In this document: positions 31,180 through 39,532 of the stretch, piece after piece | How positions within the stretch are numbered: position 1 is the stretch's first letter | Layout of the letters: every line of letters starts with the position of its first letter | DNA from: a virus | Direction: 5' to 3' (one strand) | Virus record (IMG/VR): IMGVR_UViG_3300036845_000196 | Span: 1-64,000 of that record | DNA: 64,000 nucleotides | The notes under the pieces: generated by a model | Database searches by the model: none | Told to the model about the DNA's origin: nothing | The model's input: only the letters and a program-made list of their open reading frames with translations | Made by a program: the position numbers and the translations under genes

Positions 31180-32472
31180 TTAGGTAGTCGAGTTGGTCAC
31201 ACCGAACATCGGAATGAGATTGTTCGGATTGGTATTGATGATGGCATTAAGCGACGGTGTCTGCTCAATGTAAAGCCGTAGCACATTATTGGTCGTCGCC
31301 TGGCTGGAGATCGGCGTGCCGTTGCCGGCAAAGCCTGAAAGCTGCAGCGTGCCGCGCACATCGCCCGTCGTATTGGTCGCCGGCGTGGTCACCGCCGCAA
31401 TGTAACCGACGCTACTGGAAAGCGCGGTATTGCCGGCCCACGCCTGGAGCTGCTGCACTTCATCCGACCGCTGCGGAAACGAGAAGGTATCGCCGATGCC
31501 AAGCGTGAAACTCGCCGCCTGCGTGGTCTGCGGCACGGCATTGAGGATATATTTGAAGCCCTTCTTGCCGCCCTCGACCGTCGTGCCCGACGCCGTGAGC
31601 AATTCCGTCATCAACTGGCCCCACACGTCATAGCCAGTCACCAGAATGGTCGCCGTGCCCCCCGTTGACGCGCTCGCTGCCACAACGACATTGCGCGCAA
31701 GCTGCTCGCGCGGGTTATGAATCCGCAGCAACCCAGCCTGCAGCGTCTTGCTGACCGCCGTCGCCGAGGCATTCGCCGGACCAAACTGCGTCGCCGGCGG
31801 CAGCAGCACCGAACCCCACAGATTGGCGCCCCCAATCGGAACACCCAAGGCCGTCGCCGGAAGCAACGGCCCCACCGTCAACGTCGTCCCGTTAGCCGAA
31901 ACAGACTGGACCTGCGTGATGAGACTCGCGGTGCCCGCCACGTTTGCCACGTTGCCGACCACAATCCACTGCCCTGCGGTATAGATCGTGTTGTCCGGCA
32001 CGTTCACGGTCGATGAATTCGCCGTGGTGGTGCCGGTGCCAAACCCAAAGTCGAGCGCGATGACCGTCGTGACGACTGTCGTCCCTTGCGGAATCAGCGG
32101 CACACCGACCGCGATCGAAGCCGCGCCGGCCGAGAAGTTCGACGCCGCGATCGTCGCCAGCGCCATCGGCGTTAGTGCAGTCACAACCTGCGCCGCCGCC
32201 AGTGCCGTGGTGGACGCCGCCTGCGGAACGGCATCGATGGTGACCATGTTCGGCGCCATCAGAAACGCCGGCGCGCGACCGGGCAGTAGTCCGTCCTTGG
32301 CGAACGGATAGGCGCGCGGATCGAGAAAGCCGACGCCCTGATAGAAATAGCTCGGCCCATCGAACGGCTGCACACTGGCGGTGCCGAATGTCGTGGTGCC
32401 GACACCGCCGCCGGAATCGGCTTCGGTCGCTCCCATCGCGCCGATCGGGCCTCGGAAATTGGTGTCAGCCAT
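31180..32472 (-). CDS. virion structural protein next to the capsid gene (430 aa)
   Basis: Starts MADTNFRGPIGAMGATEADS. An extended N-terminal arm is followed by a long beta-rich Thr/Ala/Val region and a defined distal domain (GGTATILVTGYDVWGQLMTE, GFAGNGTPISSQAT). Proteins of this kind are encoded next to the major capsid protein in related podoviruses and may be a decoration or tail tubular protein. Located 41 bp from the capsid gene. Confidence 0.55.
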   Translation of the reverse strand: MADTNFRGPIGAMGATEADSGGGVGTTTFGTASVQPFDGPSYFYQGVGFLDPRAYPFAKDGLLPGRAPAFLMAPNMVTIDAVPQAASTTALAAAQVVTALTPMALATIAASNFSAGAASIAVGVPLIPQGTTVVTTVIALDFGFGTGTTTANSSTVNVPDNTIYTAGQWIVVGNVANVAGTASLITQVQSVSANGTTLTVGPLLPATALGVPIGGANLWGSVLLPPATQFGPANASATAVSKTLQAGLLRIHNPREQLARNVVVAASASTGGTATILVTGYDVWGQLMTELLTASGTTVEGGKKGFKYILNAVPQTTQAASFTLGIGDTFSFPQRSDEVQQLQAWAGNTALSSSVGYIAAVTTPATNTTGDVRGTLQLSGFAGNGTPISSQATTNNVLRLYIEQTPSLNAIINTNPNNLIPMFGVTNSTT

Positions 32473-32513
32473 CGCCTATGCTCCGTACCTGTTTGTTTGC
32501 TCCGTGAGCATAG

Positions 32514-33428
32514 TCACGATGTGGGGAATTCGCCCCAAGCTGCGCGTGGATCGTTGTAACCGAACGAATATCTTTCATAGGCTTTCACGAGAAGGTTGTC
32601 CGTGACATTATCGACCCACAAATCCGACTCATACGGAATCCGAAGCATATGAATCAGACCATCGATGTTCGTCGTGAGGAACCACGCGAAGTTCGACGTG
32701 AGGAAGTCGAGCACGATGTGCCCTTCCGGCAAACCGCCCGACAAAGTCAGAATCGCGTTCACGTCGTTGTCAGCCGTGCCCGGTCGCAATTCGGTCTTGG
32801 TCAGGCGAATCGCAATCCCTTCCAAGTTCGGCGGAACAACGAGTCGGCGCGCGCGAGAAAGAATGCGCAGACCGCGTTCGTTGACGAACTGCGTGCGGAC
32901 GTTGGTCATGTCGGCGAGCAGCGTCGATTCGTTCAAAGACTTCGGCGTGTTCGAGGTGTTGGCCCACGTGCCTCCATCGTAAGGATGTGCGATTGAGAAC
33001 AGCGGCTGCCCGTCGCCGATCTGTGACGGATTGTAGGTCGCGCCCAAGTTGAGGATATTGGCGCCCTGGATTTCCTTGAACTGCGCGAAGGCTTCCTGCA
33101 GTTTCAGGTTGGTCGGGTTGAACTGCGCCTTGTAGAGCATATCGTCGATCGCCTTGCGGGTGATCGAGTAGCCGAGCGCGACTTCAATATGCACGAAGGC
33201 CCAAGTGAAGCGTTCGCCGGCGGCGTTGTCGAACTGGGTGGCGGCGCCTTCGTCTTTCAGATACGGCAGCGCGACGAACGCCATTTGGGTCGAGCGTTCC
33301 ACCGCCATGTTCGATTTGTGGGTGGTGAACACCTTGTCCCACTGCCGCGGGATCATGTCGTATGAGCCGCGAACGTCGAACAGGCCGGGCAGCAGTTCGG
33401 AGCGGACTTGAGCTAACGAAACGGGCAT
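32514..33428 (-). CDS. major capsid protein (304 aa)
   Basis: The sequence LLPGLFDVRGSYDMIPRQWD, then KSNMAVERSTQMAFVALPYL with EGAATQFDNA, and FVHIEVALGYSITRKAIDDM match the Mu gpT-like major head protein pattern I know from podoviruses and Mu-like phages. Length is typical (about 300). It sits downstream of portal, GroES-like protein and scaffold candidate, separated from them by two glycosyltransferase genes. Identity rests on sequence pattern plus position. Confidence 0.75.
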   Translation of the reverse strand: MPVSLAQVRSELLPGLFDVRGSYDMIPRQWDKVFTTHKSNMAVERSTQMAFVALPYLKDEGAATQFDNAAGERFTWAFVHIEVALGYSITRKAIDDMLYKAQFNPTNLKLQEAFAQFKEIQGANILNLGATYNPSQIGDGQPLFSIAHPYDGGTWANTSNTPKSLNESTLLADMTNVRTQFVNERGLRILSRARRLVVPPNLEGIAIRLTKTELRPGTADNDVNAILTLSGGLPEGHIVLDFLTSNFAWFLTTNIDGLIHMLRIPYESDLWVDNVTDNLLVKAYERYSFGYNDPRAAWGEFPTS

Positions 33429-33460
33429 TGGTTAATCCTCTGATCCTGTCCGGTTGCTAC

Positions 33461-34069
33461 TTAGCCCGCGAACGAGCGGTTCATTTGGAAGTTGAAGCTG
33501 CAAATGACCCAGTTGAACGGGGTCGTGGGGTCGGAGCCGTTGCCGACGCCTGGATAAAGGCCGATGACCCGGAACGGCAGGACCGACGTGGTGGTGCCGG
33601 TCGATGTCGCCGTCGATTGATCGAGTGTGGCGATGGAGAAGCCGGCGCCGGTGGTTGCGGCGGAGCCGCTGGCGAACGAGATAAGGTTGCCGATGTTCGC
33701 CGAGGTGATGGCCGTGTTGAGGGCTGCGACCAGGAACTGCGCGTTGGGCGCGTCGATTACGTAGGCCGTGCCGTTGGCACCCTGTGCAGCGCCAGGCCAG
33801 AAGTTTGACCACACCGGAGCGCCACCGCCTGACGGGATGAGCTGGCAGCCCTGAAAGATACCCACCATGGGCAGCGTTCCGGTTGCGAGGGTCGCCGTGT
33901 ATTGGGTGATGAACGGCGACGTGGTGTTGACGTAGCCGACCGGATCGCCGAAGCCGATGGCGGTGGTGTTGGACGATGAAATCGCGTAGGTGCGAAGCTG
34001 GTAGTCGGGAGCGCCACCGCCAAGATAACCGATGTGCTTGAACCCGAATTGGGCTTGGGTATTTGCCAC
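33461..34069 (-). CDS. capsid-associated (decoration-like) protein (202 aa)
   Basis: Begins MANTQAQFGFKHIGYLGGGA and is beta-rich (FGDPVGYVNTTSPFITQYTA). It is directly upstream of the major capsid gene in the transcript. The position and size fit a head decoration or minor capsid protein; no exact family is recognised. The gap 34070-34175 on the far side contains no gene. Confidence 0.6.
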   Translation of the reverse strand: MANTQAQFGFKHIGYLGGGAPDYQLRTYAISSSNTTAIGFGDPVGYVNTTSPFITQYTATLATGTLPMVGIFQGCQLIPSGGGAPVWSNFWPGAAQGANGTAYVIDAPNAQFLVAALNTAITSANIGNLISFASGSAATTGAGFSIATLDQSTATSTGTTTSVLPFRVIGLYPGVGNGSDPTTPFNWVICSFNFQMNRSFAG

Positions 34070-34175
34070 AGGCAGACTCCGAGCGGGGTTTTCTTTTGAA
34101 ACCCGGCCCGGCAGGCGCTGCCAAGGCTAGTGGGGAGGGTGGGACCGTCCGGCGCGGACAAGTCTTTAGGGTTTG

Positions 34176-34367
34176 TTAGGTTGATTCGATTCCGGGGGTG
34201 TTGTCAACGGGTTTTGGTGTGGTGGGTGTGGAAAGGTTTTTTGGGTCCGCACCTGGCTTGAAAGCATCCGGTAGAACAATGGTGAAATCGTAGCCGCGCT
34301 TCCATACTCCGGGACCGCTTTCGATGCGGATTCCGTTGGGTAGAGTTTGGACGTATTTTTGAGTCAT
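34176..34367 (-). CDS. hypothetical protein (63 aa)
   Basis: Begins MTQKYVQTLPNGIRIESGPG and has a Pro/Thr-rich tail (NLSTPTTPKPVDNTP). It lies immediately downstream of the single family-A repeat at 34377-34433, whose ribosome-like AAAAACCTTC end is next to its ATG. No family recognised. Confidence 0.5.
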   Translation of the reverse strand: MTQKYVQTLPNGIRIESGPGVWKRGYDFTIVLPDAFKPGADPKNLSTPTTPKPVDNTPGIEST

Positions 34368-34376
34368 GAAGGTTTT

Positions 34377-34433
34377 TGGGTAGACTGGCTACCTTGGCGC
34401 CCACGCCGCCGAGAGGGTTTTACGGCCATAGAG
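34377..34433 (+). repeat. family-A boundary repeat, solo copy
   Basis: 57 bp from TGGGTAGACTGGCTACCTTG to TTTTACGGCCATAGAG, between two minus-strand genes. No inverted partner is found nearby, so it may be a cassette remnant or a single-ended copy. Confidence 0.8.
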
Positions 34434-34434
34434 G

Positions 34435-34683
34435 CTACACCATTGCTCCTGGCATCCCGTAGGTTGCCGCTATGCGCGCATCCCAGAATTCTTTTTGCGA
34501 AGCGCAGTATTCCATGATTTCAGTTCGACGCCAGCCGTACATTTCCTGCAGGATTGGATACACATCCTCGGCGTTGCGCAAAATCTCCCATAGCAGCCAA
34601 TCCGTGATGATTTGTTGTTGCGCGACCGGAAACAGGAATGGCCGAAACGCTTTGGGGAAGATGCCGCGGAGTTCTTCGGCCAT
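34435..34683 (-). CDS. hypothetical helical protein (82 aa)
   Basis: I use the ATG at 34683 with AAAGG 5 bases upstream; the open frame extends to 34914 but that part is antisense to a membrane gene. Product begins MAEELRGIFPKAFRPFLFPV and is helical and aromatic-rich (ILQEMYGWRRTEIMEYC). Ends against the solo family-A repeat. Confidence 0.5.
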   Translation of the reverse strand: MAEELRGIFPKAFRPFLFPVAQQQIITDWLLWEILRNAEDVYPILQEMYGWRRTEIMEYCASQKEFWDARIAATYGMPGAMV

Positions 34684-34716
34684 GGAACCTTTTACTCCGC
34701 CGCGCGTTCCCCACCC

Positions 34717-34929
34717 ATGATAAGCACACTCATCACCCTCATCATCTATCTGCTGATCGTCGGCGTCATCTGGTATGCCGTCACGACCATCATGGCCGTC
34801 CTTCCGCTGCCGGAGCCGATTAAGACCGTCATCAACGTCCTGCTGATCGTGGTGCTGTGCCTGATCGTGATTTTTGCTTTGCTCGACTTGCTCCCCGCTT
34901 GGATCGGGCCGCATTGGCGATTATCTTAG
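34717..34929 (+). CDS. two-segment small membrane protein on the plus strand (70 aa)
   Basis: Begins MISTLITLIIYLLIVGVIWY, followed by a turn with PLPEPIKTVINVLL and a second hydrophobic stretch (IVVLCLIVIFALLDLL). I recognise this MIST-LLTLIIYLL-type family from alphaproteobacteria and their phages. It is one of only two plus-strand genes in the minus-strand block. Its 3' end overlaps the 3' end of the convergent glycosyltransferase/methyltransferase gene by 98 bp. No strong ribosome site is visible. Confidence 0.6.
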   Translation: MISTLITLIIYLLIVGVIWYAVTTIMAVLPLPEPIKTVINVLLIVVLCLIVIFALLDLLPAWIGPHWRLS

Positions 34930-36364
34930 CGGCGCCGTTGGTGCGCTTTCTTTCCGCACGGCGTTTTCCCACAGCGATGATCGTCTTATCTATGGACGCC
35001 GGCCGCCACGGCACCTCAATCAAATCCGGACCAACAATCGTTTCTTGAGTCACGAGCGTAACGACTCGATTGGACACCATCCACGACCCGTCGCCGAACG
35101 TCTGTTCCGGCTTCCCGAACGCTTCGGTCACCGCACGTTTGATGCCGGAAAAATATTCGATGTCGTTGTAGTCGTGCCCCGCGATGACGCCGCCGTCCTT
35201 CACGAGCTTTCGCGCAATCGCAATGTCCTTCGCCACGGCGTCATAGGAGTGATCGCCGTCGATGTAGACCATATCGAATTGGGCCGACGGCAGATGCTGC
35301 AGCGCGTCGGGGCTCGCGCCTTGGATAGCGGCAACGTTCGGGTACTTCGACATTCGCAGCTTGAATTCTTCCAACGCCCGCGCATCCGGCCAAGTATCCA
35401 CCGTGTAAACTTGCTTGCAGATAAGCGCGAAGGCTTCAGTCGAAACGCCCTTGTGGGCGCCAATTTCCAAGACGGTTTCGGGTTTGACGGCGTTGATCAG
35501 GTCGATCAAGCCGCCGACCTTGTTGCTGGCATCGTTCGGGCCGTTTTCGTGGCGGAATTCTTGGGCCAAGTCGGCCAGCCGCTGCCTGGGATCGACCTGC
35601 GGCTTCACCGCGTTCTGTTGTGCCGTGAGTAATGCCTGCGCCATGGCTTCCTGGCGCTGCGATTCGCCGGCCGTGCGCTCGGTGACTTCCAGATAGCTTT
35701 GGCCGTAGTCGTAAGGTCCGACGTGGCTGATCTTGTAGTTGATCGCCGCCCACACCGTGCCGCCGCATTGCCGATGGCGGATGCAGAACGACAGGTCTTC
35801 CGACACCATGCCGCGATCGGGGATGTCCATTTTCTCGAAGACGCGAAGCAGCCGATTGGTGCCGCCCGATTGCAGAATCTTGGCGTAGGGCTGCATCGCG
35901 ATTCGCGTGTCGTTGAGTTCGGGATATTTCTGCACGATGGCGTGCATGGCGTCGCGGCGAATGAGCGTGCAGCCCATGCCGACACCCTCGACCTCCATGA
36001 AATTACCGCGGCGCGCGGTTGAGGTTCCACCCGTTCCAGAACCTGCCCACGAGACTGGAAGATTGCGCTGCGGATAGATTGCTCCAACCACGCCTTCGTC
36101 GAAATGGAGCATGTCGAGCACCATGTCGGGCGGGAATCCCATGTCGGAATCGATGAACAACAGATACTGAAACTCCGGCATCGAGTCGTACCAGATCGTC
36201 GCGATCATCGAGCGCAGTTCGGCGATGTCGGGAAACGATAGCGTTGAGATCGACGACTGGATGCCCTTCGCCGTGAAGGATTGCTGCAAGGCGTGTGTGG
36301 TCATGAAGGTCGCGGCGGTAACCTGCTGGCCGAAGGCGGGCACGAACATGAAGATTTTTTTCAT
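34832..36364 (-). CDS. fused glycosyltransferase-methyltransferase (510 aa)
   Basis: Residues ~1-240 form a GT-A-type glycosyltransferase (MKKIFMFVPAFGQQVTAATF, and the metal-binding DSD in FIDSDMGFPPDMVLDML). Residues ~285-440 are a class I SAM-dependent methyltransferase of the Methyltransf_24 type (ETVLEIGAHKGVSTEAF for the SAM loop, DMVYIDGDHSYDAVAKDI for the acidic motif). The C-terminus is a basic Lys/Arg-rich tail. Lying in the head module, it may modify virion proteins or DNA-linked sugars; the target is unknown. Confidence 0.7.
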   Translation of the reverse strand: MKKIFMFVPAFGQQVTAATFMTTHALQQSFTAKGIQSSISTLSFPDIAELRSMIATIWYDSMPEFQYLLFIDSDMGFPPDMVLDMLHFDEGVVGAIYPQRNLPVSWAGSGTGGTSTARRGNFMEVEGVGMGCTLIRRDAMHAIVQKYPELNDTRIAMQPYAKILQSGGTNRLLRVFEKMDIPDRGMVSEDLSFCIRHRQCGGTVWAAINYKISHVGPYDYGQSYLEVTERTAGESQRQEAMAQALLTAQQNAVKPQVDPRQRLADLAQEFRHENGPNDASNKVGGLIDLINAVKPETVLEIGAHKGVSTEAFALICKQVYTVDTWPDARALEEFKLRMSKYPNVAAIQGASPDALQHLPSAQFDMVYIDGDHSYDAVAKDIAIARKLVKDGGVIAGHDYNDIEYFSGIKRAVTEAFGKPEQTFGDGSWMVSNRVVTLVTQETIVGPDLIEVPWRPASIDKTIIAVGKRRAERKRTNGAAKIIANAARSKRGASRAKQKSRSGTAPRSAGR

Positions 36365-36371
36365 TGGTCAA

Positions 36372-36596
36372 CTATCCAGACTGTGCGTCAGCGGGAGGCG
36401 GCGGAATCGGCGTCCAATGCGTGACGCCGCACCATTCTGACCAAGTATCCCCGTCATAGTGAACCCAGTATTTTTCGCAACCGCAGTATTTGATAACCGC
36501 GTATTCCTCACCCTCGCCGTCAGAACCAAGTGCCCCATAACTGAGGATTCTTGTTCCGTCCTTGGGCGCAGTCTCTATCGGTTGTCAGTCGCTCAT
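36372..36596 (-). pseudogene. DUF551-like gene with in-frame TGA at codon 4
   Basis: The frame from the ATG at 36596 reads MSD-stop-QPIETAPKDGTRILSY and ends THWTPIPPPP. The DUF551 family starts MSxWQPIETAPKDGT, so a TGG (Trp) codon has become TGA. No alternative start lies within the next ~20 codons, so the gene is probably dead, unless there is readthrough or a base error. The ATG overlaps the upstream stop (ATGA). An intact relative is at 48159-48407. Confidence 0.75.
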
Positions 36597-37513
36597 CCCA
36601 CCCTCGGCAACGCCACGATATTATCCGGCGGCAATAGCGCCGTGCGGTACGCATTGGCTTCCTGCGCCGGCATGGTCGCCAGCAGTTCGTCGATCATGGC
36701 AGCCGCAGCCTGTCGGCATTTGGTGTAGCCTTCGTCGGGCGCGTGGGTGACGCCGTAGCCTTCGAGTTGGCGGGCTTGGCCGCGCACGTTATCGTTGATC
36801 CAGCGCGACCGGAATTCGTGCAGCGGAGCATTGCCGATCAGGATCAGCTTGCGCCACTCCGGCTCGTCCATCGCCAGCATGATCTTCGCCGCCTGTTCGC
36901 GCCGCATTCGGTAGGCCGCGTCGAACCACGTTCCCCACCATGCGAGTTCGCGGAGGTTTTGTGTTTGCGGCTTTCCACCCGGCGGATACTCCAGCGCAAA
37001 GTCGCACAGCGCCATGCGGTCGATGCGGCGCGCGATTTCGTCCACCCAATGGTCCCAGAACCAGTAGCGGAAATACGGCGGCGAATAGTAGCCGAGCAGT
37101 TTATAAAGCGGCTTGGTCATCACGTACATATCGGAGAACGAGGCGTTGCGCATCGGATTGACGACTACGCCTATGCCGTCTGGGAACAATTTTGCGGTCT
37201 CGATGATCTTGGTGTCGAAGCCGGGCGTGACGATGGGCGTGTAGTCGGAGAGATTGCCGATGAGGTCCGGCTCGAATTCCAGTGCGCGATTGTACTTGGC
37301 GCTGGTGGCATCTTCTCTCGGCTTGATCGAGAGTTTGACGTTGGTGTGCTTGCCGAAATGGTGGTGGATGAATTCGACAGTCGGCATGTCGTCGATGTCG
37401 GCCGACACCATGATCAGCGTGTCGGGATTGGCGATGTTGGGCAGCGTGCGGTCCAGGGTGGATTTGACAAGCTGCGGACGGCCGCGCGTGACGAGATTGA
37501 TGATGAGGCGCAT
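36593..37513 (-). CDS. glycosyltransferase-like protein (306 aa)
   Basis: Begins MRLIINLVTRGRPQLVKSTL, the first strand and loop of GT-A glycosyltransferases, with a DIDD motif (MVSADIDDMPTVEF) in the position of the DxD metal site. The body contains WFWDHWVDEIARRID and other conserved aromatic segments. It is the second such enzyme in the head module; its stop overlaps the defective DUF551 gene. Function inferred from fold-like pattern. Confidence 0.6.
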   Translation of the reverse strand: MRLIINLVTRGRPQLVKSTLDRTLPNIANPDTLIMVSADIDDMPTVEFIHHHFGKHTNVKLSIKPREDATSAKYNRALEFEPDLIGNLSDYTPIVTPGFDTKIIETAKLFPDGIGVVVNPMRNASFSDMYVMTKPLYKLLGYYSPPYFRYWFWDHWVDEIARRIDRMALCDFALEYPPGGKPQTQNLRELAWWGTWFDAAYRMRREQAAKIMLAMDEPEWRKLILIGNAPLHEFRSRWINDNVRGQARQLEGYGVTHAPDEGYTKCRQAAAAMIDELLATMPAQEANAYRTALLPPDNIVALPRVG

Positions 37514-37540
37514 GGGACTCTTTGGGGTTTGTTAGGTTCG

Positions 37541-37574
37541 GGTCACGAGGGCGGAGCGATTATGGTGCGGTCAA
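37541..37574 (-). repeat. family-B boundary element (B1 type)
   Basis: On the minus strand TTTGACCGCACCATAATCGC then CCTCGTGACC. Its TGA is the stop of the 88-residue gene. Pairs in inverted orientation with 37767-37812. Confidence 0.75.
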
Positions 37575-37826
37575 ACGTTCTTTCTTCGCTTTCTCCCGAT
37601 AGGCTTTGAAGAACTTAGCAGCACGTTCGTCTATTTCAACGGGACTACGCGCTCTGTCGATAAGACGCATGAGCGTTCGTTTTATCTTCGCCCTGTCTGA
37701 AAGCAAATCGTATGGGATCGGAATAAACGTCAACCCAATCTGTATCCACCGCTCCGAAAGCGGAATGTTGACCGAGTCCGGCCCATCAACTCGCGCATGA
37801 CTCTCGTGACCAAAATGCCTAGCCAT
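37560..37826 (-). CDS. basic small protein whose ends are encoded by boundary elements (88 aa)
   Basis: ATG at 37826 with GGAGG 4 bases upstream; it overlaps the neighbour stop as ATGGCTAG. The first 20 residues (GHESHARVDGPDSVN) are translated from the B2 element, and the stop lies in the B1 element. Between them is a basic helical domain (DRAKIKRTLMRLIDRARSPV). Boundary elements have thus been absorbed into the coding sequence. A longer ORF to 37883 is unlikely. Confidence 0.5.
   Translation of the reverse strand: MARHFGHESHARVDGPDSVNIPLSERWIQIGLTFIPIPYDLLSDRAKIKRTLMRLIDRARSPVEIDERAAKFFKAYREKAKKERLTAP
37767..37812 (+). repeat. family-B boundary element (B2 type)
   Basis: GTTGACCGAGTCCGG then GACTCTCGTGACC, read through as the N-terminal codons of the minus-strand gene 37560-37826. 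Confidence 0.8.
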
Positions 37827-38055
37827 GAATCCTCCGCGTGGTGTGCTGCACTTTCGGCGGCTCAGTCGCCGGCGGCGCTTCAAGAACTTTTTGCGCTATC
37901 ACCCGCATTCGTTTCATGTGGCTGCAGTTCCACACCTTTGGATCACGGGCCGCTTCGCACAAGTGTTCGCACGTTCCCTTTGGTTTTGACTCTGGGCAAT
38001 CCACCGCACACAGAGCCAGCGCGACACCATTGATCTTCGTTTGATCGACCGGCAT
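37819..38055 (-). CDS. Cys-rich, probably metal-binding small protein (78 aa)
   Basis: The segment LALCAVDCPESKPKGTCEHL then CEAARDPKVWNCSHMKRM carries six Cys and a His, suggesting a zinc or Fe-S site. Start at the ATG 38055 is not supported by a clear ribosome site; a GTG at 38076 is possible. A competing frame over 37943-38341 is rejected. The stretch 38077-38186 upstream contains no convincing gene. Confidence 0.5.
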   Translation of the reverse strand: MPVDQTKINGVALALCAVDCPESKPKGTCEHLCEAARDPKVWNCSHMKRMRVIAQKVLEAPPATEPPKVQHTTRRIHG

Positions 38056-38186
38056 TGAGAAAATCCGAAAGTTCACAAAGGCCGGCCATTAATGCGTTTG
38101 ACGGGGGCGTAGCATAGCGACCGCTTTTCTTGCATTTAGCCAGCCACGCAGCTTCGAGACCAGTTGCAAATAGCGCCATAGCCGAT

Positions 38187-38453
38187 TTAGTTCGTCGCAA
38201 ATCTCGAATGAACCGAACCGTTTTCAATAGACGGTTCCGTTCTCCAGTACAGCGTATCAGTTTTTCCATCCGCAAGTTTGATGGTTTCCATAAGCCACCA
38301 AGCGGCCAGTGGGTCTTCCGATGTATTTTGATGCGAACCACCGCTCACAGCAATGTACGGCTCACCGTTTGGTGCAAAAGCGGTGTCTCCGCCACGAACC
38401 ACGTTTTGAAAACGCAGCTCGAATTGCTTTTGATTTGTCTTCAAATTTGCCAC
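38187..38453 (-). CDS. hypothetical protein (88 aa)
   Basis: GTG start at 38453 with GGAG 7 bases upstream. Begins VANLKTNQKQFELRFQNVVR and is beta-rich with NTSEDPLAAWWLMETIKLAD. No family recognised. It lies between the 206-residue virion-region protein and the Cys-rich protein. Confidence 0.5.
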   Translation of the reverse strand: MANLKTNQKQFELRFQNVVRGGDTAFAPNGEPYIAVSGGSHQNTSEDPLAAWWLMETIKLADGKTDTLYWRTEPSIENGSVHSRFATN

Positions 38454-38485
38454 TTCCAGTCTCCGTTGTTGTGTTTGCTCAGTCG

Positions 38486-39106
38486 CTATTCGCCCGGCTC
38501 CGCAAGTTGGTGCGACGGACGAGACACATCCAATCCCGGATCGATCTGCATCCGCACCGCCGTCCCACGCCGATCACCCGTTCCACGAACCGGAATGCCT
38601 TGACCCTCGACGCCGCGAAGATTCGCCGCGCCGCCCATCAGCGCCTGGTCGCGGTCGCGCATTTGCTGTACGGCGTTGCGGTAGTCTTCGTCGCGCGCTT
38701 CCTCGCACATTTCTTTCGGCCGCTCCATGAGCATCTGGTCGCGAACGATGATCGGCCCCGCTTCGCCTTTCGGCATGAAATAGCCGTCGTGGCGATTCGC
38801 AGGGACCGGACGCCAACCGTTCTGATGAAACTCGATGTTCATCGTGCGGGTGATTTCCTTGTTGCCGAGCGAGGCAACCGCGCACCACTGGTATTCCCAG
38901 TTCGGCGGGCAGAAGTTCTTCGGCACGTCGAAAGGATCGATGCCCGACTTGCGCGTGCGGGTCAGCACCTCGTTGTCGCGGCCCTGGTATTGGCCGTGGC
39001 CTTCGACGCGGGCTGATTCGCGGCTGTTGGGACGCGCGCTCGGTCCACGGCCGCGACGGCGCGGGGTAGCGCCGATGTCGCCTAGCATTTCGTTGTCGTC
39101 GTTCAT
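38486..39106 (-). CDS. conserved phage hypothetical protein of the head module (206 aa)
   Basis: The middle contains PNWEYQWCAVASLGNKEITR and GWRPVPANRHDGYFMPKGEA, a pattern I know from a conserved protein in head modules of rhizobial and related podoviruses. The N-terminus is Arg/Gly-rich (RRRGRGPSARPNSRESARVE) and probably disordered. Its stop overlaps no neighbour; it is 4 bp from the exported collar-like protein. Function unknown. Confidence 0.6.
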   Translation of the reverse strand: MNDDNEMLGDIGATPRRRGRGPSARPNSRESARVEGHGQYQGRDNEVLTRTRKSGIDPFDVPKNFCPPNWEYQWCAVASLGNKEITRTMNIEFHQNGWRPVPANRHDGYFMPKGEAGPIIVRDQMLMERPKEMCEEARDEDYRNAVQQMRDRDQALMGGAANLRGVEGQGIPVRGTGDRRGTAVRMQIDPGLDVSRPSHQLAEPGE

Positions 39107-39531
39107 GATGTAGCCTCGTTTGCGATATGGATTCCAGAGACCTGCACGTTATCGGGAATTACCATAGAAAAAGTGGTGTAGCGGTCCACGGTCGGCAACT
39201 GCGCTGTGAGGGTATGAGTCATCTCGTCGTGCATGATCGACAGATAGTCGTCGTCCGGGTTGGTTGGCGGCCTGCCACGAACTGCTTGATATAATTCCGG
39301 CCAATCAAAACCATTCACCAAACGTCCGTCGCACGGGATCAGCACGGACGGCGCTGATCCATTTGCCATGATGATTTCACCGGCCCCGAGACCAGCGCCT
39401 CGGATATACATTCGCGGCGTGAGTTTTGCGGCACTGACTCGCATGATGCTATCCGGCCGCACGACCGCAGGCGCCGCAACTAACAGCGCGCCAAGTCCGG
39501 TCAGAAATGATCGACGCGACGGCACCAACAC
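39103..39531 (-). CDS. exported collar-like protein with twin-arginine-like leader (142 aa)
   Basis: GTG at 39531 with GGAG 8 bases upstream, one base after the scaffold stop. The N-terminus VPSRRSFLTGLGALLVAAPA is a twin-arginine-type signal (S-R-R-x-F-L) with an AxA-like region after it. The remainder (LGAGEIIMANGSAPSVLIPC, DGRLVNGFDWPELY) resembles a short phage tail-collar domain. Such a leader in front of a phage structural-type domain is unusual and parallels 18298-18594. Confidence 0.6.
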   Translation of the reverse strand: MLVPSRRSFLTGLGALLVAAPAVVRPDSIMRVSAAKLTPRMYIRGAGLGAGEIIMANGSAPSVLIPCDGRLVNGFDWPELYQAVRGRPPTNPDDDYLSIMHDEMTHTLTAQLPTVDRYTTFSMVIPDNVQVSGIHIANEATS

Positions 39532-39532
39532 G

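Noticed and set aside
36585-36587. TGA read as tryptophan (genetic code change)
   Set aside because: TGA is used as the stop codon at many clean ATGA gene junctions in this window, so a global recoding would break dozens of genes.
37943-38341. 132-residue minus-strand ORF
   Set aside because: Overlaps two better-supported genes (38187-38453 and the Cys-rich 37819-38055); no ribosome site.
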